Source: Didemnitutus sp041906465
GTDB lineage: Bacteria; Verrucomicrobiota; Verrucomicrobiia; Opitutales; Opitutaceae
Length of the DNA stretch: 64,000 nt
Direction of reading: 5' to 3'
NCBI GenBank assembly: GCA_041906465.1
Contig: JAYRJE010000013.1
Span: 124,001 to 188,000, forward strand
Shown: positions 53,225 to 63,021 of the stretch, one piece after another
Layout of the letters: each line of letters opens with the position of its first letter
How positions within the stretch are numbered: the stretch's first letter is position 1
Made by a program: the position numbers and the translations under genes
The notes under the pieces: model-generated
Database searches by the model: none
Told to the model about the DNA's origin: nothing
The model's input: only the letters and a program-made list of their open reading frames with translations

Positions 53225-55153
53225 TCACTCTCCGGCGTTGCGCCGACCCAACACGCGGCCGTCGTCGGCGTGATTCACGGGCTTTGCGCGAATCTGTCGG
53301 AAAAAATCCTTCAGGTCGCGGTAGCCGCCCCACGAAAACCACAGCGTCGTGATTGTCGCCACGACGAGCGGAACGCCGAGACCGAAGATCCGCCAGAACA
53401 TCGACCAGCGCTCGATCGGCCACGGGGACAGCCAACACCACAGCGTGCCCACGAGCGCGATCACCGACATGCCCATCGTGAAGGTGAAAATCGCTCCGAC
53501 CACCCAGCGGTCACCGCGCGTGTGCTCCGCATCGATACCCAGCACGCGCTCCCAGAACGGCGGTTTCGGCGGCAGCGTGTCGGTTGTCCTTTCCCGGCGG
53601 TGCAGCATCGCCTCGAGATCGAAATCCTCCCGGCCGGTCGCGAGCGAAACGACGACGTAGAGCGCGGTCGCGATGATCGCGACCCAGAAGTAGATTTCGA
53701 TGCCATTGAGCGGAAACGCGTCGCCGTAGAATTGCCGGAGCAAGATGCCGGCCGTCGACAGCACCATGCCCGCGACGACCGCGGCCCACGCGCCCGCCGC
53801 CGTGCCCTTGCGCCAATACAGACCGCCGATGATCGCGGCGCCGGCGCCGCCGACGTAGATGCCCGTCGTGAGTTGGAACCACATCACGACATACTCCGTC
53901 TGCTTGAACAGGCTGCCGAAGATGAACGCGAAGCCCGCCACGCCCACGACGGCCCAGCGCAATACGCGCACGTGTTGCTGCGGTGAAAACGGCTGCTTGC
54001 GCAATGGAACGAGCACGTCCTGCACGAAAATGCTGCTCCATGAATGCAGGTGCGTGGAGTCGCCGCCGAAAATGCCCATCACCATCGCCGCGCAGAAAAG
54101 CCCCAGGATACCGACCGGCAGGAACTCCGCGATCGCGACCGGCACCTCCATTTGCTGGCGCACCTGCGGATTGTCGATCTGTTGCAAGCTCGCCGCCATC
54201 GCGCCGGCGCGGCCGGCGAAGTCCGGATGCGTCATCCAGGTGAGCGCGCAAACGGCGAGCACCGAGATGACGGCGTATTTCGCGATCTCCGGCATGCGCG
54301 CGAGGAGGATGCCCATCTTCGCCTCATGCGGCGTGCGTGCCGCGGCGTTGTAGGAGCTGGAATTCTGCAGCGCCATCGTGCCGTAGACGCCGAAGAACGT
54401 GCTCATGAGAATGAACCAGACGTTGAAATCCTTCAACCCGCCCGAATCCATCGGGTTGAGCAGCGACTGACCCGGCGGCGCGGCGGTGAGCGTCTCGACG
54501 ATCTGGCGCCACTCGAATTGCTGTGCGAGGACGATCATCAGGATCACGAACGTCGCCTGCGCGAAAATGCCTTCGAGGCAATTCGTCACCATCACGGTGA
54601 TGACGCCGCCGGAGAGCGTGATCAGCACGCTCAAGGTCAGCAGCAGTCCCATCATCGCAACGTTCGTCGGCAGCGCGAAACCGCCGATGTGCAGATTCAC
54701 GGGCAAACCCAGCAGGTGCACCATGAGCCGCGCGCCGACGGCCGGAATGATGCCGAAATTCAGGATGCCCGCCACGAATGCGAGCATGCCGGTGAACACG
54801 CGGAAGCTCCGCCCGTAGCGGAGCTCGAAGAACTGCGCGAGCGTCATGGCGCGCGTCTCGCGAAACCGATAATAGACAAAGCCGAGCATCGCGATGATCA
54901 GTCCAACCGGCCAGTTGGCCCAGCTCCACCACAGCGTGGTGAAACCCGAGTGCCGGTGCACCTCGAAGAGCGCGACGAATACCACCGCGCCCGCCTGCAA
55001 CTCGCCGCGCGCGACGCCGAGCAGGTAACGCCCCGCCAAGCGCTCGCCCGCCATGTAGGCGGCCACGCTGCGCATGCAGCGCTGGGTGTAGATGGCCACC
55101 GAGATGATCGCGGCCAGCGGCAGCAGCATCACCAACCAGTCGAGAAGATGCAC
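53225..55153 (-). CDS. Sodium:solute symporter family transporter
   Basis: 642 residues from a GTG at 55153. About 13-14 membrane helices are visible from MLLPLAAIISVAIYTQRCM onward. WSWANWPVGLIIAMLGFVYYRFRE and RTMTLAQFFELRYGRSFRVFTG-type loops match SSS-family sugar/solute:Na+ symporters. The likely job is uptake of a sugar product from the periplasm. It is followed directly by the rhamnosidase gene (three bases between), so rhamnose or a rhamno-oligosaccharide is a plausible substrate. The specificity is not visible in the sequence. Confidence 0.85.
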   Translation of the reverse strand: MHLLDWLVMLLPLAAIISVAIYTQRCMRSVAAYMAGERLAGRYLLGVARGELQAGAVVFVALFEVHRHSGFTTLWWSWANWPVGLIIAMLGFVYYRFRETRAMTLAQFFELRYGRSFRVFTGMLAFVAGILNFGIIPAVGARLMVHLLGLPVNLHIGGFALPTNVAMMGLLLTLSVLITLSGGVITVMVTNCLEGIFAQATFVILMIVLAQQFEWRQIVETLTAAPPGQSLLNPMDSGGLKDFNVWFILMSTFFGVYGTMALQNSSSYNAAARTPHEAKMGILLARMPEIAKYAVISVLAVCALTWMTHPDFAGRAGAMAASLQQIDNPQVRQQMEVPVAIAEFLPVGILGLFCAAMVMGIFGGDSTHLHSWSSIFVQDVLVPLRKQPFSPQQHVRVLRWAVVGVAGFAFIFGSLFKQTEYVVMWFQLTTGIYVGGAGAAIIGGLYWRKGTAAGAWAAVVAGMVLSTAGILLRQFYGDAFPLNGIEIYFWVAIIATALYVVVSLATGREDFDLEAMLHRRERTTDTLPPKPPFWERVLGIDAEHTRGDRWVVGAIFTFTMGMSVIALVGTLWCWLSPWPIERWSMFWRIFGLGVPLVVATITTLWFSWGGYRDLKDFFRQIRAKPVNHADDGRVLGRRNAGE

Positions 55154-55183
55154 AACGAAAGGAGGACGAGGAAGAGAGAGATA

Positions 55184-55211
55184 ACCGGGCGGCCCGCACA
55201 GGCCGCCCGGT
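55184..55211 (-). terminator. Strong hairpin between TonB receptor and symporter genes
   Basis: Perfect 11-base stem ACCGGGCGGCC / GGCCGCCCGGT with a six-base loop, 17 bases after the receptor stop, followed on the minus strand by a CT-rich tract (CTCTCTCTTCC). It could end or attenuate transcription between the receptor and the downstream genes. Confidence 0.65.
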
Positions 55212-55228
55212 CAAGGTTTCACCCGGAA

Positions 55229-57517
55229 TCAGAAGCGCCGCCGAGCAGAAAACACGAAGCCACGCGGCGTGCCGCGAAGCCAGCCTGCCTCGTTGCCGGT
55301 GGCATAGTAGTCGCGATCGAAGACGTTGCGGATGTTGAGCGAAACATCCCAAAGCTTGCCGGCGGAGTAGAAGAGCATCGCGTCCACCACCGTGGCGTCA
55401 GGCAGGGAGGCGAAGCGGCGCGTGGTGAGCGAGGCCGGCGTCCAGACTTTGCGGTTCGCGGCGTAGTTTACGCCGAGGCCGAAGCCGAGGCCTTTCCACT
55501 CGCCGTCGGTGATCGTGTAGCGAGCGAGCGCGTTGGCGCGGTGACGCGCGAGACCCTGCAGCGGCAGGCCGATCTGATTGGCGTCGGTCGAGGAGGACGT
55601 CTTGCCGCTGGTGTAGGCGTAGCTGCCCATCATTTGGAAGTTTCGCGAGAACACCGCGATCGAGGAGGCTTCGAAGCCCTTGGATTCCTGCTCGCCGATC
55701 TGGCGCAGGAAACCGGCGCGAGCCGGGTCGGACTCGACAATGTTGCCGCGCTTCAGCTTGAACACCGAGAGGTTCGCCGCGAGGCGTCCGTCGAGGGCGG
55801 CGGCCTTCAGGCCGACTTCGTATTGCTCGCCGGTTTCGGGCTTCAGAATCGAGCCGTCGGGATTCGAGTTGGTGACGATGATGTAGGCCTCACTGTAGCC
55901 GGCGTAGAGCGCGACGTCCTTGTTGAGGTTATAGACGAGGCCGCCACGCGGCATGTAGTTGGGCTTCGCGTAGAATTTGTTGCGGCCGAGATCGAGATCG
56001 GTGACCGGCTGCTGTGGCGGCAGCGGCCATTTGATCTGGGTGGCGGAGATCTGCTGGAAGTCGTCGTAGCGCAACGCGAGGTTCACGCCGACCTTGCCGT
56101 CGAGGAACTTCATCGAGTCGCTCACGTAGCCGGCCCAATACCAAGTCTCGGTGCGGCGGTGGCCGTAGCGGAGGTTGTTGAACACCTTGTCGCCGTATTG
56201 GGCGGAGAGCGCGCCGTAAGAGAGATTCGCAAGATCGATGCTGGAAAGCAGACCGTTGTAGAGCGTGAGGTCGTCGACATCCTGCGTGACTTCGAGGCCG
56301 GTCGTGAAGGTGTGCTCGACCGGACCGGTCTCGAATTTACCGACGAGGTCCAGTTGGTTGAAGTAGTTGCCGACGAGACGATCGGTGTATTGCGGACTGC
56401 GAACGAGCCAGTTGGCGGAGACGCCCGCCGGCACGCCGCCGAGGAGCGGAGTGCCGTCCGGCGCGACGATCACCGTGGCGGCCGTGCCGCCCGTGGCGAA
56501 GCCGAAGGTCATGCCGCCTTTGTCTTCCTTGTGCCGCGTGAGCTGGAGCGCATTGCGCAGCACCCACTGGCGGCCGAGATTCTGCGTGACCTCGAGATTG
56601 AAGGCGCGGCGCGTGGATTTTTCCTCCGAGAGATCCTCACCCGGATTGAACTTCTGCGGGAGCTTGACGAGCGAGTCGGTGTAGGGATTCCAGAAATCCG
56701 CGTTGTATTCCGCGTGCGTGATCTGGCGTCCGTATTCGAGCGTGGCGCGCACGGTGGTGTTGCGTGTCGGGCGCCACTCGATCGTCGGACGGATGTATTT
56801 GCGCTCCAGCGTAACGAAGTCCTGGAAATCATGCGCATCGATCCAGTTGGTGATCACGCGATACGCAGCGTGCTCGCCGAGCTTCCGGCCGAAGTCGAGT
56901 GAGGCTTGGTAGTAGTCGTTGTTGCGCACCTGCACGAAGACCTCGGTGATCGGCTTGCTGAAGTCGGGCTTTTTCGAGATGCGGTTGATGATGCCGCCGA
57001 GACCGAAGGTGTTGCCGTAGAGAATGCCCGCCGGTCCTTTGAGGATTTCCACGCGTTCGACGTGCATCTGCTCGGAAGGCACGCCCTGCGGCTCGCGGAA
57101 GCCGTCGAGCAGCGGCACGAGGATGTTGAAGCCGCGCACTTGAATGTCTTCCGTCTTGTTGTCGGAGGTGGTGACGCCCGGCGCGTAACGCAGGAGCTCC
57201 TGCACCGTGTTGGCGCCGAGGTCGCGGATGAGCTCCTGATTGACGATCGAGATGGTGGCCGGGATCTCCTGCAACGATTGGTTGAGCTTCGTGCCGGAGC
57301 TGGCGTTGGTAGACATGTAGCCGCGGTCCTTGTCGGTCGTGACGACGAACTGCGGCAACGTGATCACTTCGCTGTCCTTCTCCTTGGCGGGCGCGGAGCT
57401 GGCGGCTTGTGCGCGGGCCAATGCGGGCAAGAGCAAGGCGCCGAGCGTCACGGCACAGGCGAGCGCCTGGCCTCGACGACGAAACATAAAGAGTGCGGGG
57501 GCAAACGGGGTTTGCAT
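55229..57517 (-). CDS. TonB-dependent siderophore-receptor-like protein of the sugar locus
   Basis: 762 residues from the ATG at 57517; an ATG at 57487 (MFRRRGQALACAVTLGALLLPALARAQA) would begin a cleaner signal peptide and is the likely alternative. The motif SEVITLPQFVVTTDKDRGYM follows the signal. The plug contains SLQEIPATISIVNQELIRDLGANTVQELLRYAPGV and IQVRGFNILVPLLDGFRE, as in FhuA/FecA-type receptors. The barrel ends FSARRRF. Despite the siderophore-type plug, its place in the sugar locus suggests oligosaccharide uptake. It is divergent from the esterase gene. Confidence 0.9.
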   Translation of the reverse strand: MQTPFAPALFMFRRRGQALACAVTLGALLLPALARAQAASSAPAKEKDSEVITLPQFVVTTDKDRGYMSTNASSGTKLNQSLQEIPATISIVNQELIRDLGANTVQELLRYAPGVTTSDNKTEDIQVRGFNILVPLLDGFREPQGVPSEQMHVERVEILKGPAGILYGNTFGLGGIINRISKKPDFSKPITEVFVQVRNNDYYQASLDFGRKLGEHAAYRVITNWIDAHDFQDFVTLERKYIRPTIEWRPTRNTTVRATLEYGRQITHAEYNADFWNPYTDSLVKLPQKFNPGEDLSEEKSTRRAFNLEVTQNLGRQWVLRNALQLTRHKEDKGGMTFGFATGGTAATVIVAPDGTPLLGGVPAGVSANWLVRSPQYTDRLVGNYFNQLDLVGKFETGPVEHTFTTGLEVTQDVDDLTLYNGLLSSIDLANLSYGALSAQYGDKVFNNLRYGHRRTETWYWAGYVSDSMKFLDGKVGVNLALRYDDFQQISATQIKWPLPPQQPVTDLDLGRNKFYAKPNYMPRGGLVYNLNKDVALYAGYSEAYIIVTNSNPDGSILKPETGEQYEVGLKAAALDGRLAANLSVFKLKRGNIVESDPARAGFLRQIGEQESKGFEASSIAVFSRNFQMMGSYAYTSGKTSSSTDANQIGLPLQGLARHRANALARYTITDGEWKGLGFGLGVNYAANRKVWTPASLTTRRFASLPDATVVDAMLFYSAGKLWDVSLNIRNVFDRDYYATGNEAGWLRGTPRGFVFSARRRF

Positions 57518-57767
57518 GGGCTGGTTTGGGATCGGGGTTGGTGCCGCCCCGGCGCGGATGCGTGCGGGGCTGGGCACTTGCTCTGCGCCGGCGACCAACC
57601 CGCAGCAAGAACCGCCACGGTGAATCCTTCACTCGCTCGCAGGCAATCCCGCGGTGGCGATTCGGGGTGGAAATTCCACCGCAGAATGCCGAATTTGAAA
57701 TGCGCTTCCGATTGCCGGCGCGGCGCCCTCCGCTACGGCTGCGCCTCGCACCTGCCCCTTTCTCCCC
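57518..57767. promoter_or_regulatory. Divergent promoter region
   Basis: 250 bases between the minus-strand TonB receptor gene and the plus-strand esterase gene. Both promoters must lie here, so it is a natural place for regulator operators. No operator was identified with confidence. Confidence 0.5.
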
Positions 57768-59693
57768 ATGATGCTCGTCGCCGTTCTCTCTCTCAGCGGT
57801 CTATTCCAGAACCACATGGTTCTGCAACGCGACCGCGCCAACCCGATCTGGGGCGCGGACCGTCCGCGCCAGACCATCACGCTCACCGTCGAAGGCGCGC
57901 CCCAAGCGATCACCGCATCGACGATCGCCGATGCGACCGGACGCTGGACGCTCCACTGCCCCGCCCTGCCGGCGGGCGGTCCGTATCGATTGCGCATCGT
58001 CGGCTCGAGCGAGCGCGTGCTCGAGGACGTGCTGGTCGGCGACGTGTGGCTCGCCTCCGGACAATCGAACATGCAATTCCCCGTCGGTGGCGCGCTCGAC
58101 GCCGCCCAGGAAGTGCGCGACGCGCAATTCCCCGCCATCCGCATCGCCAAAGTCCCGCAACGCACCGCCACGGCGCCCGCGGCGGACGTGCAAGTCGAGT
58201 GGCGCCTCGCCACGCCGAGGGACGCCGCCGAGTTCACCGCCGTTGGCTACTTTTTCGCGCGCGAGATTCACCGCTCGCAAGGCGTGCCGATCGGCGTGAT
58301 CGATGCCTCGTGGGGCGGCACGCGCGTCGAAGCGTGGGCGAGCCCCGAGGGCTTGCGCGCAGTCTGGCCCGGCGTCGAAGCGGAGCTGAGCCGCCTCGCC
58401 GCCACCGCGTCGGAGGTGCCGAAAATCCAAGCGGACTACCAACGCGCCACGCAGCAGTGGATCAGCACTGCGTTTCCGCCGGACACCGAAAACCTCGGCT
58501 TTACTCGCGGCTGGGCCGCGCTGGAGTGCGACGATCGCGCTTGGGCTAAGATCGCTCTCCCGGCGACCGTGCAAAGCGCCGGCCACGCCGACAACGGCAT
58601 CTTCTGGTTTCGCCGCGCAATCGACCTGCCGGCGTCCGCCGCGGGGCGCGATCTCGTGCTCGAACTCGGCGCGATCGACGACCGCGATCACACCTATTTC
58701 AACGGCGAGCTCGTTGGGCGCACGGACATCGACACGCCGAACTGCCACGAAGTGCTTCGCCGCTACACCGTGCCGGGCCGCCTCGTTCGCGCGGGACGCA
58801 ATGTCGTCGCGGTGCGCGTCTTCGACCACTACGGACTCGGCGGCTTCATGGGTCCGACCCGCGCGCTGGTCGCCCGCAGCGGCGAACACACGCAACCGCT
58901 CGACGGCGACTGGCGCTGGCAAATCGAGCGCACGATCCCGAAAGTCCCCGACAGCGTCTTCGCCACGCAGCCCCCGCCGCCACCGGAGATCAATTTCCCA
59001 AACCAGCCCGCCGCGCTCTTCCACGGCATGATCGCACCGCTGATTCCCTTCGGACTGCGCGGATTCATTTGGTATCAGGGCGAGTCCAATGTCGGCCAAC
59101 ATGACAGCTACCACCTGCGCTTCACCGCGCTGATCCGCGATTGGCGCGGGCGCTGGGTTCAAGGCCAGCTGCCGTTCTATTTCGTGCAGATTGCCAATTT
59201 CGAGCAAAACGGCCTCTGGGCCCACTTGCGCGAAGCGCAGACGCGCACCCTGGCAGAACCCGAGACCGGCATGGCCGTCACGATAGATATCGGCGATCCT
59301 CGCGACATCCATCCGCGTAACAAGCAGGACGTGGGACGCCGCCTCGCGTTGCTCGCACGCGCCCGGGCCTATCGCGAACCGGGCGTCATCGCGACCGGTC
59401 CGACGTTGGCGCGCGTCGAAATCGACGGCGCGAGCGCTCGCGTTCACTGGAACTCGGCGCACGGACTGCACACGCACGACGGCGAGCCGGCAGTGCTCGG
59501 CTTCGAACTCGCCGGCGCCGACGGAAAGTTTCATCGCGCCACCGCCCGCATCAGCGGCGAGACGGTAATCGTGACCAGCCCCGCGGTGCCGGCGCCACAG
59601 CACGTGCGCTACGCTTGGGCCGACAGTCCGGCGACCAACTTGGCGAACGGCGCCGGTCTGCCCGCCGCGCCGTTCCGCACCGACGCTTATTGA
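57768..59693 (+). CDS. Sialate O-acetylesterase-like protein
   Basis: 641 residues. The start MMLVAVLSLSGLFQNHMVLQRD is the family N-terminus and may also work as a short signal. Two SGNH-type blocks are clear: VWLASGQSNMQFPV (catalytic Ser) and FIWYQGESNVGQHDSYH (Glu/Asn region). A galactose-binding-like beta domain is inserted in the middle (about 210-360). Such enzymes remove O-acetyl groups from sialic acid or from plant glycans. In this locus, deacetylation of a plant-type oligosaccharide is plausible. Confidence 0.85.
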   Translation: MMLVAVLSLSGLFQNHMVLQRDRANPIWGADRPRQTITLTVEGAPQAITASTIADATGRWTLHCPALPAGGPYRLRIVGSSERVLEDVLVGDVWLASGQSNMQFPVGGALDAAQEVRDAQFPAIRIAKVPQRTATAPAADVQVEWRLATPRDAAEFTAVGYFFAREIHRSQGVPIGVIDASWGGTRVEAWASPEGLRAVWPGVEAELSRLAATASEVPKIQADYQRATQQWISTAFPPDTENLGFTRGWAALECDDRAWAKIALPATVQSAGHADNGIFWFRRAIDLPASAAGRDLVLELGAIDDRDHTYFNGELVGRTDIDTPNCHEVLRRYTVPGRLVRAGRNVVAVRVFDHYGLGGFMGPTRALVARSGEHTQPLDGDWRWQIERTIPKVPDSVFATQPPPPPEINFPNQPAALFHGMIAPLIPFGLRGFIWYQGESNVGQHDSYHLRFTALIRDWRGRWVQGQLPFYFVQIANFEQNGLWAHLREAQTRTLAEPETGMAVTIDIGDPRDIHPRNKQDVGRRLALLARARAYREPGVIATGPTLARVEIDGASARVHWNSAHGLHTHDGEPAVLGFELAGADGKFHRATARISGETVIVTSPAVPAPQHVRYAWADSPATNLANGAGLPAAPFRTDAY

Positions 59694-59705
59694 AGTTTCC
59701 GACGC

Positions 59706-59735
59706 GAGCGCGGCGGCAAGCGATGCCGCCCGCTC
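59706..59735. terminator. Hairpin between convergent esterase genes
   Basis: Stem GAGCG-C-GGCGGC / GCCGCC-C-GCTC with one bulge, in the 40-base gap between the plus-strand and minus-strand genes and reaching into the stop codon of the latter. It may serve both genes; no T-run is present. Confidence 0.4.
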
Positions 59736-60657
59736 AGAGGAAGCGTTGCAGGAAACTCAAAATCTCCGCCGGATAGTTGCCGCCTTTGATCGCATACTCG
59801 TCTTTGTGGCGCAACAGGCAGTAGCCGCCCACCGCGTCGACCTTCTCCTTCATCGGCGGACCGAACGCAGGATGGTGAATGCCCTTCTCCGGCGGCGATT
59901 CGGGCTCCAGCGGCGTCAGCGGATCGTCGTAGTAGAGAAACACCGGCGGATCGCCCGCGGTGACGTGATCGTAGGGCGAAACCTCGCGATACAGCGCAAA
60001 CGCCTTCTCGGTGTAGAGCTCTTCGCGCGGCAATTGAAAGATGATCGGCGCGAGATCGATTTCCGCCAACCGCCCGCCGATGTGTTGCTTGATGAAGCGC
60101 AAATCGTAGGACGTCTGCGCGCCCCACACGAAGGCGCAGGAGACGCGCGTCGATTCGCGCGCGATCGGATCGGCGCTGTCCGGCTGCGCGAGGTCGTCGT
60201 GGAAGTTCAGCCACAGCGCGATGCCGGCGCCGGCGGAGCCGCCGCACAGCGCCACGCGCTTCGGATCGAGGCGCAGCTTGGCTGCGTTCGCCCGCAGGAA
60301 TTGCAGAGCGCGTCCCGCATCGCGCATCGGACCGGGCAACGGCACGCCCGGTCCGCAATAGCGGTAGTTGATCGCGGCGACCGAGTAGCCCTGCCCGAGC
60401 AAGCCGAGCAGCATTTCCGGCGTGATGATGGATTTGTCGCTCGAGACAAATCCGCCGCCGTGAACGAAAATGACGAGCGGCGTCGGCGCCTTCGCAGCCG
60501 CGGGCGCGATCCACAGATCCAGCACCTGACGTTCGTGTTCGCCGTAAGGGACATTCGCGAAGTTGGGCTGCGGCTTTTCCGGCGTCGCCGGCGCTGCGCA
60601 CGCCACCGCCACCGCCACCGCCACCAGCCAGGGAAGCAAGAACAGGAAACTTTTCAT
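59734..60657 (-). CDS. Exported alpha/beta hydrolase, esterase type
   Basis: 307 residues from the ATG at 60657, which begins a signal peptide (MKSFLFLLPWLVAVAVAVACAAP). The oxyanion motif is VIFVHGGGFVSSDKS and the nucleophile elbow is ALCGGSAGAGIALW (GxSxG). A C-terminal HHPAFGPPMKEKVDA probably holds the catalytic His. This carboxylesterase-type fold is common among deacetylases and feruloyl esterases. It is a close paralogue of the gene at 63022-63942; the two flank the GH92 gene. Confidence 0.85.
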   Translation of the reverse strand: MKSFLFLLPWLVAVAVAVACAAPATPEKPQPNFANVPYGEHERQVLDLWIAPAAAKAPTPLVIFVHGGGFVSSDKSIITPEMLLGLLGQGYSVAAINYRYCGPGVPLPGPMRDAGRALQFLRANAAKLRLDPKRVALCGGSAGAGIALWLNFHDDLAQPDSADPIARESTRVSCAFVWGAQTSYDLRFIKQHIGGRLAEIDLAPIIFQLPREELYTEKAFALYREVSPYDHVTAGDPPVFLYYDDPLTPLEPESPPEKGIHHPAFGPPMKEKVDAVGGYCLLRHKDEYAIKGGNYPAEILSFLQRFL

Positions 60658-60782
60658 GGGATGAGAGCCCGGTTCAAGCACTAGCGCCGCGCGCCGGGTG
60701 CGCGCAAGCAACCACGCGCCCGCGGGACGGGCCACGGGCAACTCATGCCGCTTCCGGTCGGCGGATATCGTTTTCGACCATC

Positions 60783-63014
60783 TCACCGCACCCACGTCGC
60801 CGGCGACGAAGCGCTGAACGGCCGGCGCAAACGGCCGCGCGCGGCGGCTTGCGCGGCATCTGCGGTCAGACCGAAAACGAGTCGGCCACCGGCGGCGATG
60901 TCCGCGTGGGGAATTTCCAAGCTGTCGTGCCGCCGACCGTTGAGCGCGACGTTCGCCGCATACGGCGGCAGTTCGCCCCGCCGGCCGCTCCGCGCCTCGA
61001 TCACGAACTCCCGCCCCGCCGCGAGCCGCAACGTCGCCCGCGGGAAGCGCGGCGCGCCGAGGACGTAAGCGGGATGCCCGCACGTCAGCGGAAAAATCCC
61101 CAGCGTGGAGCACACATACCACGCCGACATGGCGCCATTGTCCTCGTCGCCCGGGAAATGGTCCGGCGTGTAGAGCTCGTCGACCACGCGCCGCACCCAC
61201 TGCTGCGCACGCTCGGGCCGACCGGCGCACGTGAAAAGATACAGCACGTGATGCACAGGCTCGTTGCTGTGCGCATACTGCCCGAACGGCACGGCAGCCA
61301 TCTCGGTCATCTCGTGAATTTCGTGCGGATACATTCCCGTCTCGAACCGCGGGGGTTGCGCCAGCATCTCGTCGAGTCGACGCACGAACGTGTCCTCGCC
61401 ACCGTGCAGCGCGATCAACCCGGCGGCGTCGTGCGGCACGCTCCACGCGTATTGCCAAGCGCCGCCTTCGATGTAGTCGGCCGACCACTCGAACGCCGAG
61501 AACGGCCGCCGCCACTTCCCGTCGGCGAGCCGACCGCGGAAAAAGCGCGTGCGCCGATCGAACACGTTGCGGTAGTTCCCCGCCCGACGGCCGATCGACT
61601 GCGTCAACTCGCAGCGACCCAGCGCGCGCGCGAAACGATCGATCGCGAAATCGCCGTGCGCGTAGTCCAACGTGCGCGCCACCGCATGCTGCGCGCGATC
61701 CGCCGGCACGTAGCCGAGCCGGGCAAAATCTCCACCGCCGATCCGGCCAAACAGCGGCGTGTCCCCATCGACGGTCGCGTCCTTGAGCATCGCCGCCAGG
61801 GCTGTCTCCGCGTCGAAGGAGCGGATGCCCTTCAGCCACGCGTCGGCGATCACCGCCGTCCCATGCGAGCCCACCATGCACCCGCGATAGCCCGGACTGA
61901 TCCAATTCGGCAGCCAGCCGCCCTCGCGATACGCGTTCAACCAGCCGTCGATCATGTCGGCCAATACCTCGGGCGCGATCAGCGTGAGCAACGGAAACAG
62001 CGCGCGGTAGCCGTCCCAAAAACCGAAGTCCGTATACATCGCGCCGTCGTGCACGCGTCCGTCGAACGGACTGTAATGCCGCCGCCGTCCTTTCGCATCG
62101 GTCTCGTCGCTCCGCCGCGGAAACAATCGGCAATGATACAGCGCGCGGTAAAATGTCTGACGCTGCGCCAGCGTCGCGCCCTCGAGACGCACCACGCCGA
62201 GCGCTTCTTCCCACGCCCGCGCCGCCGCCGCGCGGATTTGCGCGAAGCTGCGCCCGGCGAGTTCCGCGCGCGCGTTGCAGTGCGCCTGTGCGGCATCGAT
62301 GAGCGACGTCCCGACGCGCAGCGTCACGCAGCCCGCGCGCGGCCGACGCACGCGCAACCAGAGTCCCGTGCCGGCAAACTCCGGCACCGTGGCCCCGACC
62401 GACTCGAACGTGCCGGACGCGACGATCGGCGCATCAACCTCGGCGACGAAATGCGCACGGAAGTTTTCCGGTGCGCCGCCTTGGTGCGAAGTCGAGTAAC
62501 CGCAGATCCACCCGCGCGCACCGGTCGCCCGTGTCACGGCGCCACGACCGGCTTGAAACGCGAGCCAAAGATCGCCCGGCCCCGACCACGTGAAACGAAA
62601 ACAGCCACCGTGCGCCGTGGGCGCGATCTCCACGCCGATGTCGTAGCGCCGCAACCGCGTGCCAAAATAGTCGGGCCGCGCGATCGTCGCGGCCTCATCG
62701 TAGGACGAGTCGACCACGCCTGCCTGCGTCGGCGCCACGCCGCCACCCGCACACGTAATCAAAAATTCGCCGTAATCGCCCACCCACGGGCTCGGCTGCC
62801 GCGTGGCTCGGAAGCCTTGCAATTTCGCGGCGCGTCGATCGAACAGCCAGCGCCCACTCGCGGTCTGCGGCGTCCACGCGATCGCGCCGTGAGGCACCGC
62901 CGTCAGCGGCAGCGTGTTGCCGCGCGAGAAATCCGGCGCGGAATCAGTGCCCTGCCGCGTGTCGATCAGCTCGAGCAACGTGTCGTCCGGCGCATTCTTC
63001 GCTGTCGCAGCCAT
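60783..63014 (-). CDS. GH92 alpha-mannosidase
   Basis: 743 residues from the ATG at 63014, seven bases after the upstream hydrolase stop. The N-terminal beta domain starts LLELIDTRQGTDSAPDFSRGNTLPLTAVPHGAIAWTPQT. The (alpha/alpha)6 domain carries the family hallmark HFPGDEDNGAMSAWYVCSTLG, with EMTEMAAVPFGQYAHSNEPVHH before it, as seen in Ca2+-dependent alpha-1,2-mannosidases. There is no signal peptide, although many GH92 enzymes are exported. The substrate is probably an alpha-mannoside. Confidence 0.92.
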   Translation of the reverse strand: MAATAKNAPDDTLLELIDTRQGTDSAPDFSRGNTLPLTAVPHGAIAWTPQTASGRWLFDRRAAKLQGFRATRQPSPWVGDYGEFLITCAGGGVAPTQAGVVDSSYDEAATIARPDYFGTRLRRYDIGVEIAPTAHGGCFRFTWSGPGDLWLAFQAGRGAVTRATGARGWICGYSTSHQGGAPENFRAHFVAEVDAPIVASGTFESVGATVPEFAGTGLWLRVRRPRAGCVTLRVGTSLIDAAQAHCNARAELAGRSFAQIRAAAARAWEEALGVVRLEGATLAQRQTFYRALYHCRLFPRRSDETDAKGRRRHYSPFDGRVHDGAMYTDFGFWDGYRALFPLLTLIAPEVLADMIDGWLNAYREGGWLPNWISPGYRGCMVGSHGTAVIADAWLKGIRSFDAETALAAMLKDATVDGDTPLFGRIGGGDFARLGYVPADRAQHAVARTLDYAHGDFAIDRFARALGRCELTQSIGRRAGNYRNVFDRRTRFFRGRLADGKWRRPFSAFEWSADYIEGGAWQYAWSVPHDAAGLIALHGGEDTFVRRLDEMLAQPPRFETGMYPHEIHEMTEMAAVPFGQYAHSNEPVHHVLYLFTCAGRPERAQQWVRRVVDELYTPDHFPGDEDNGAMSAWYVCSTLGIFPLTCGHPAYVLGAPRFPRATLRLAAGREFVIEARSGRRGELPPYAANVALNGRRHDSLEIPHADIAAGGRLVFGLTADAAQAAARGRLRRPFSASSPATWVR

Positions 63015-63021
63015 GGTCGGT

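Noticed and set aside
50261..53986. 1241-codon plus-strand frame opposite the rhamnosidase and symporter genes
   Set aside because: Antisense to two recognised genes, Arg/Pro/His-rich, with no domain; an artefact of base composition.
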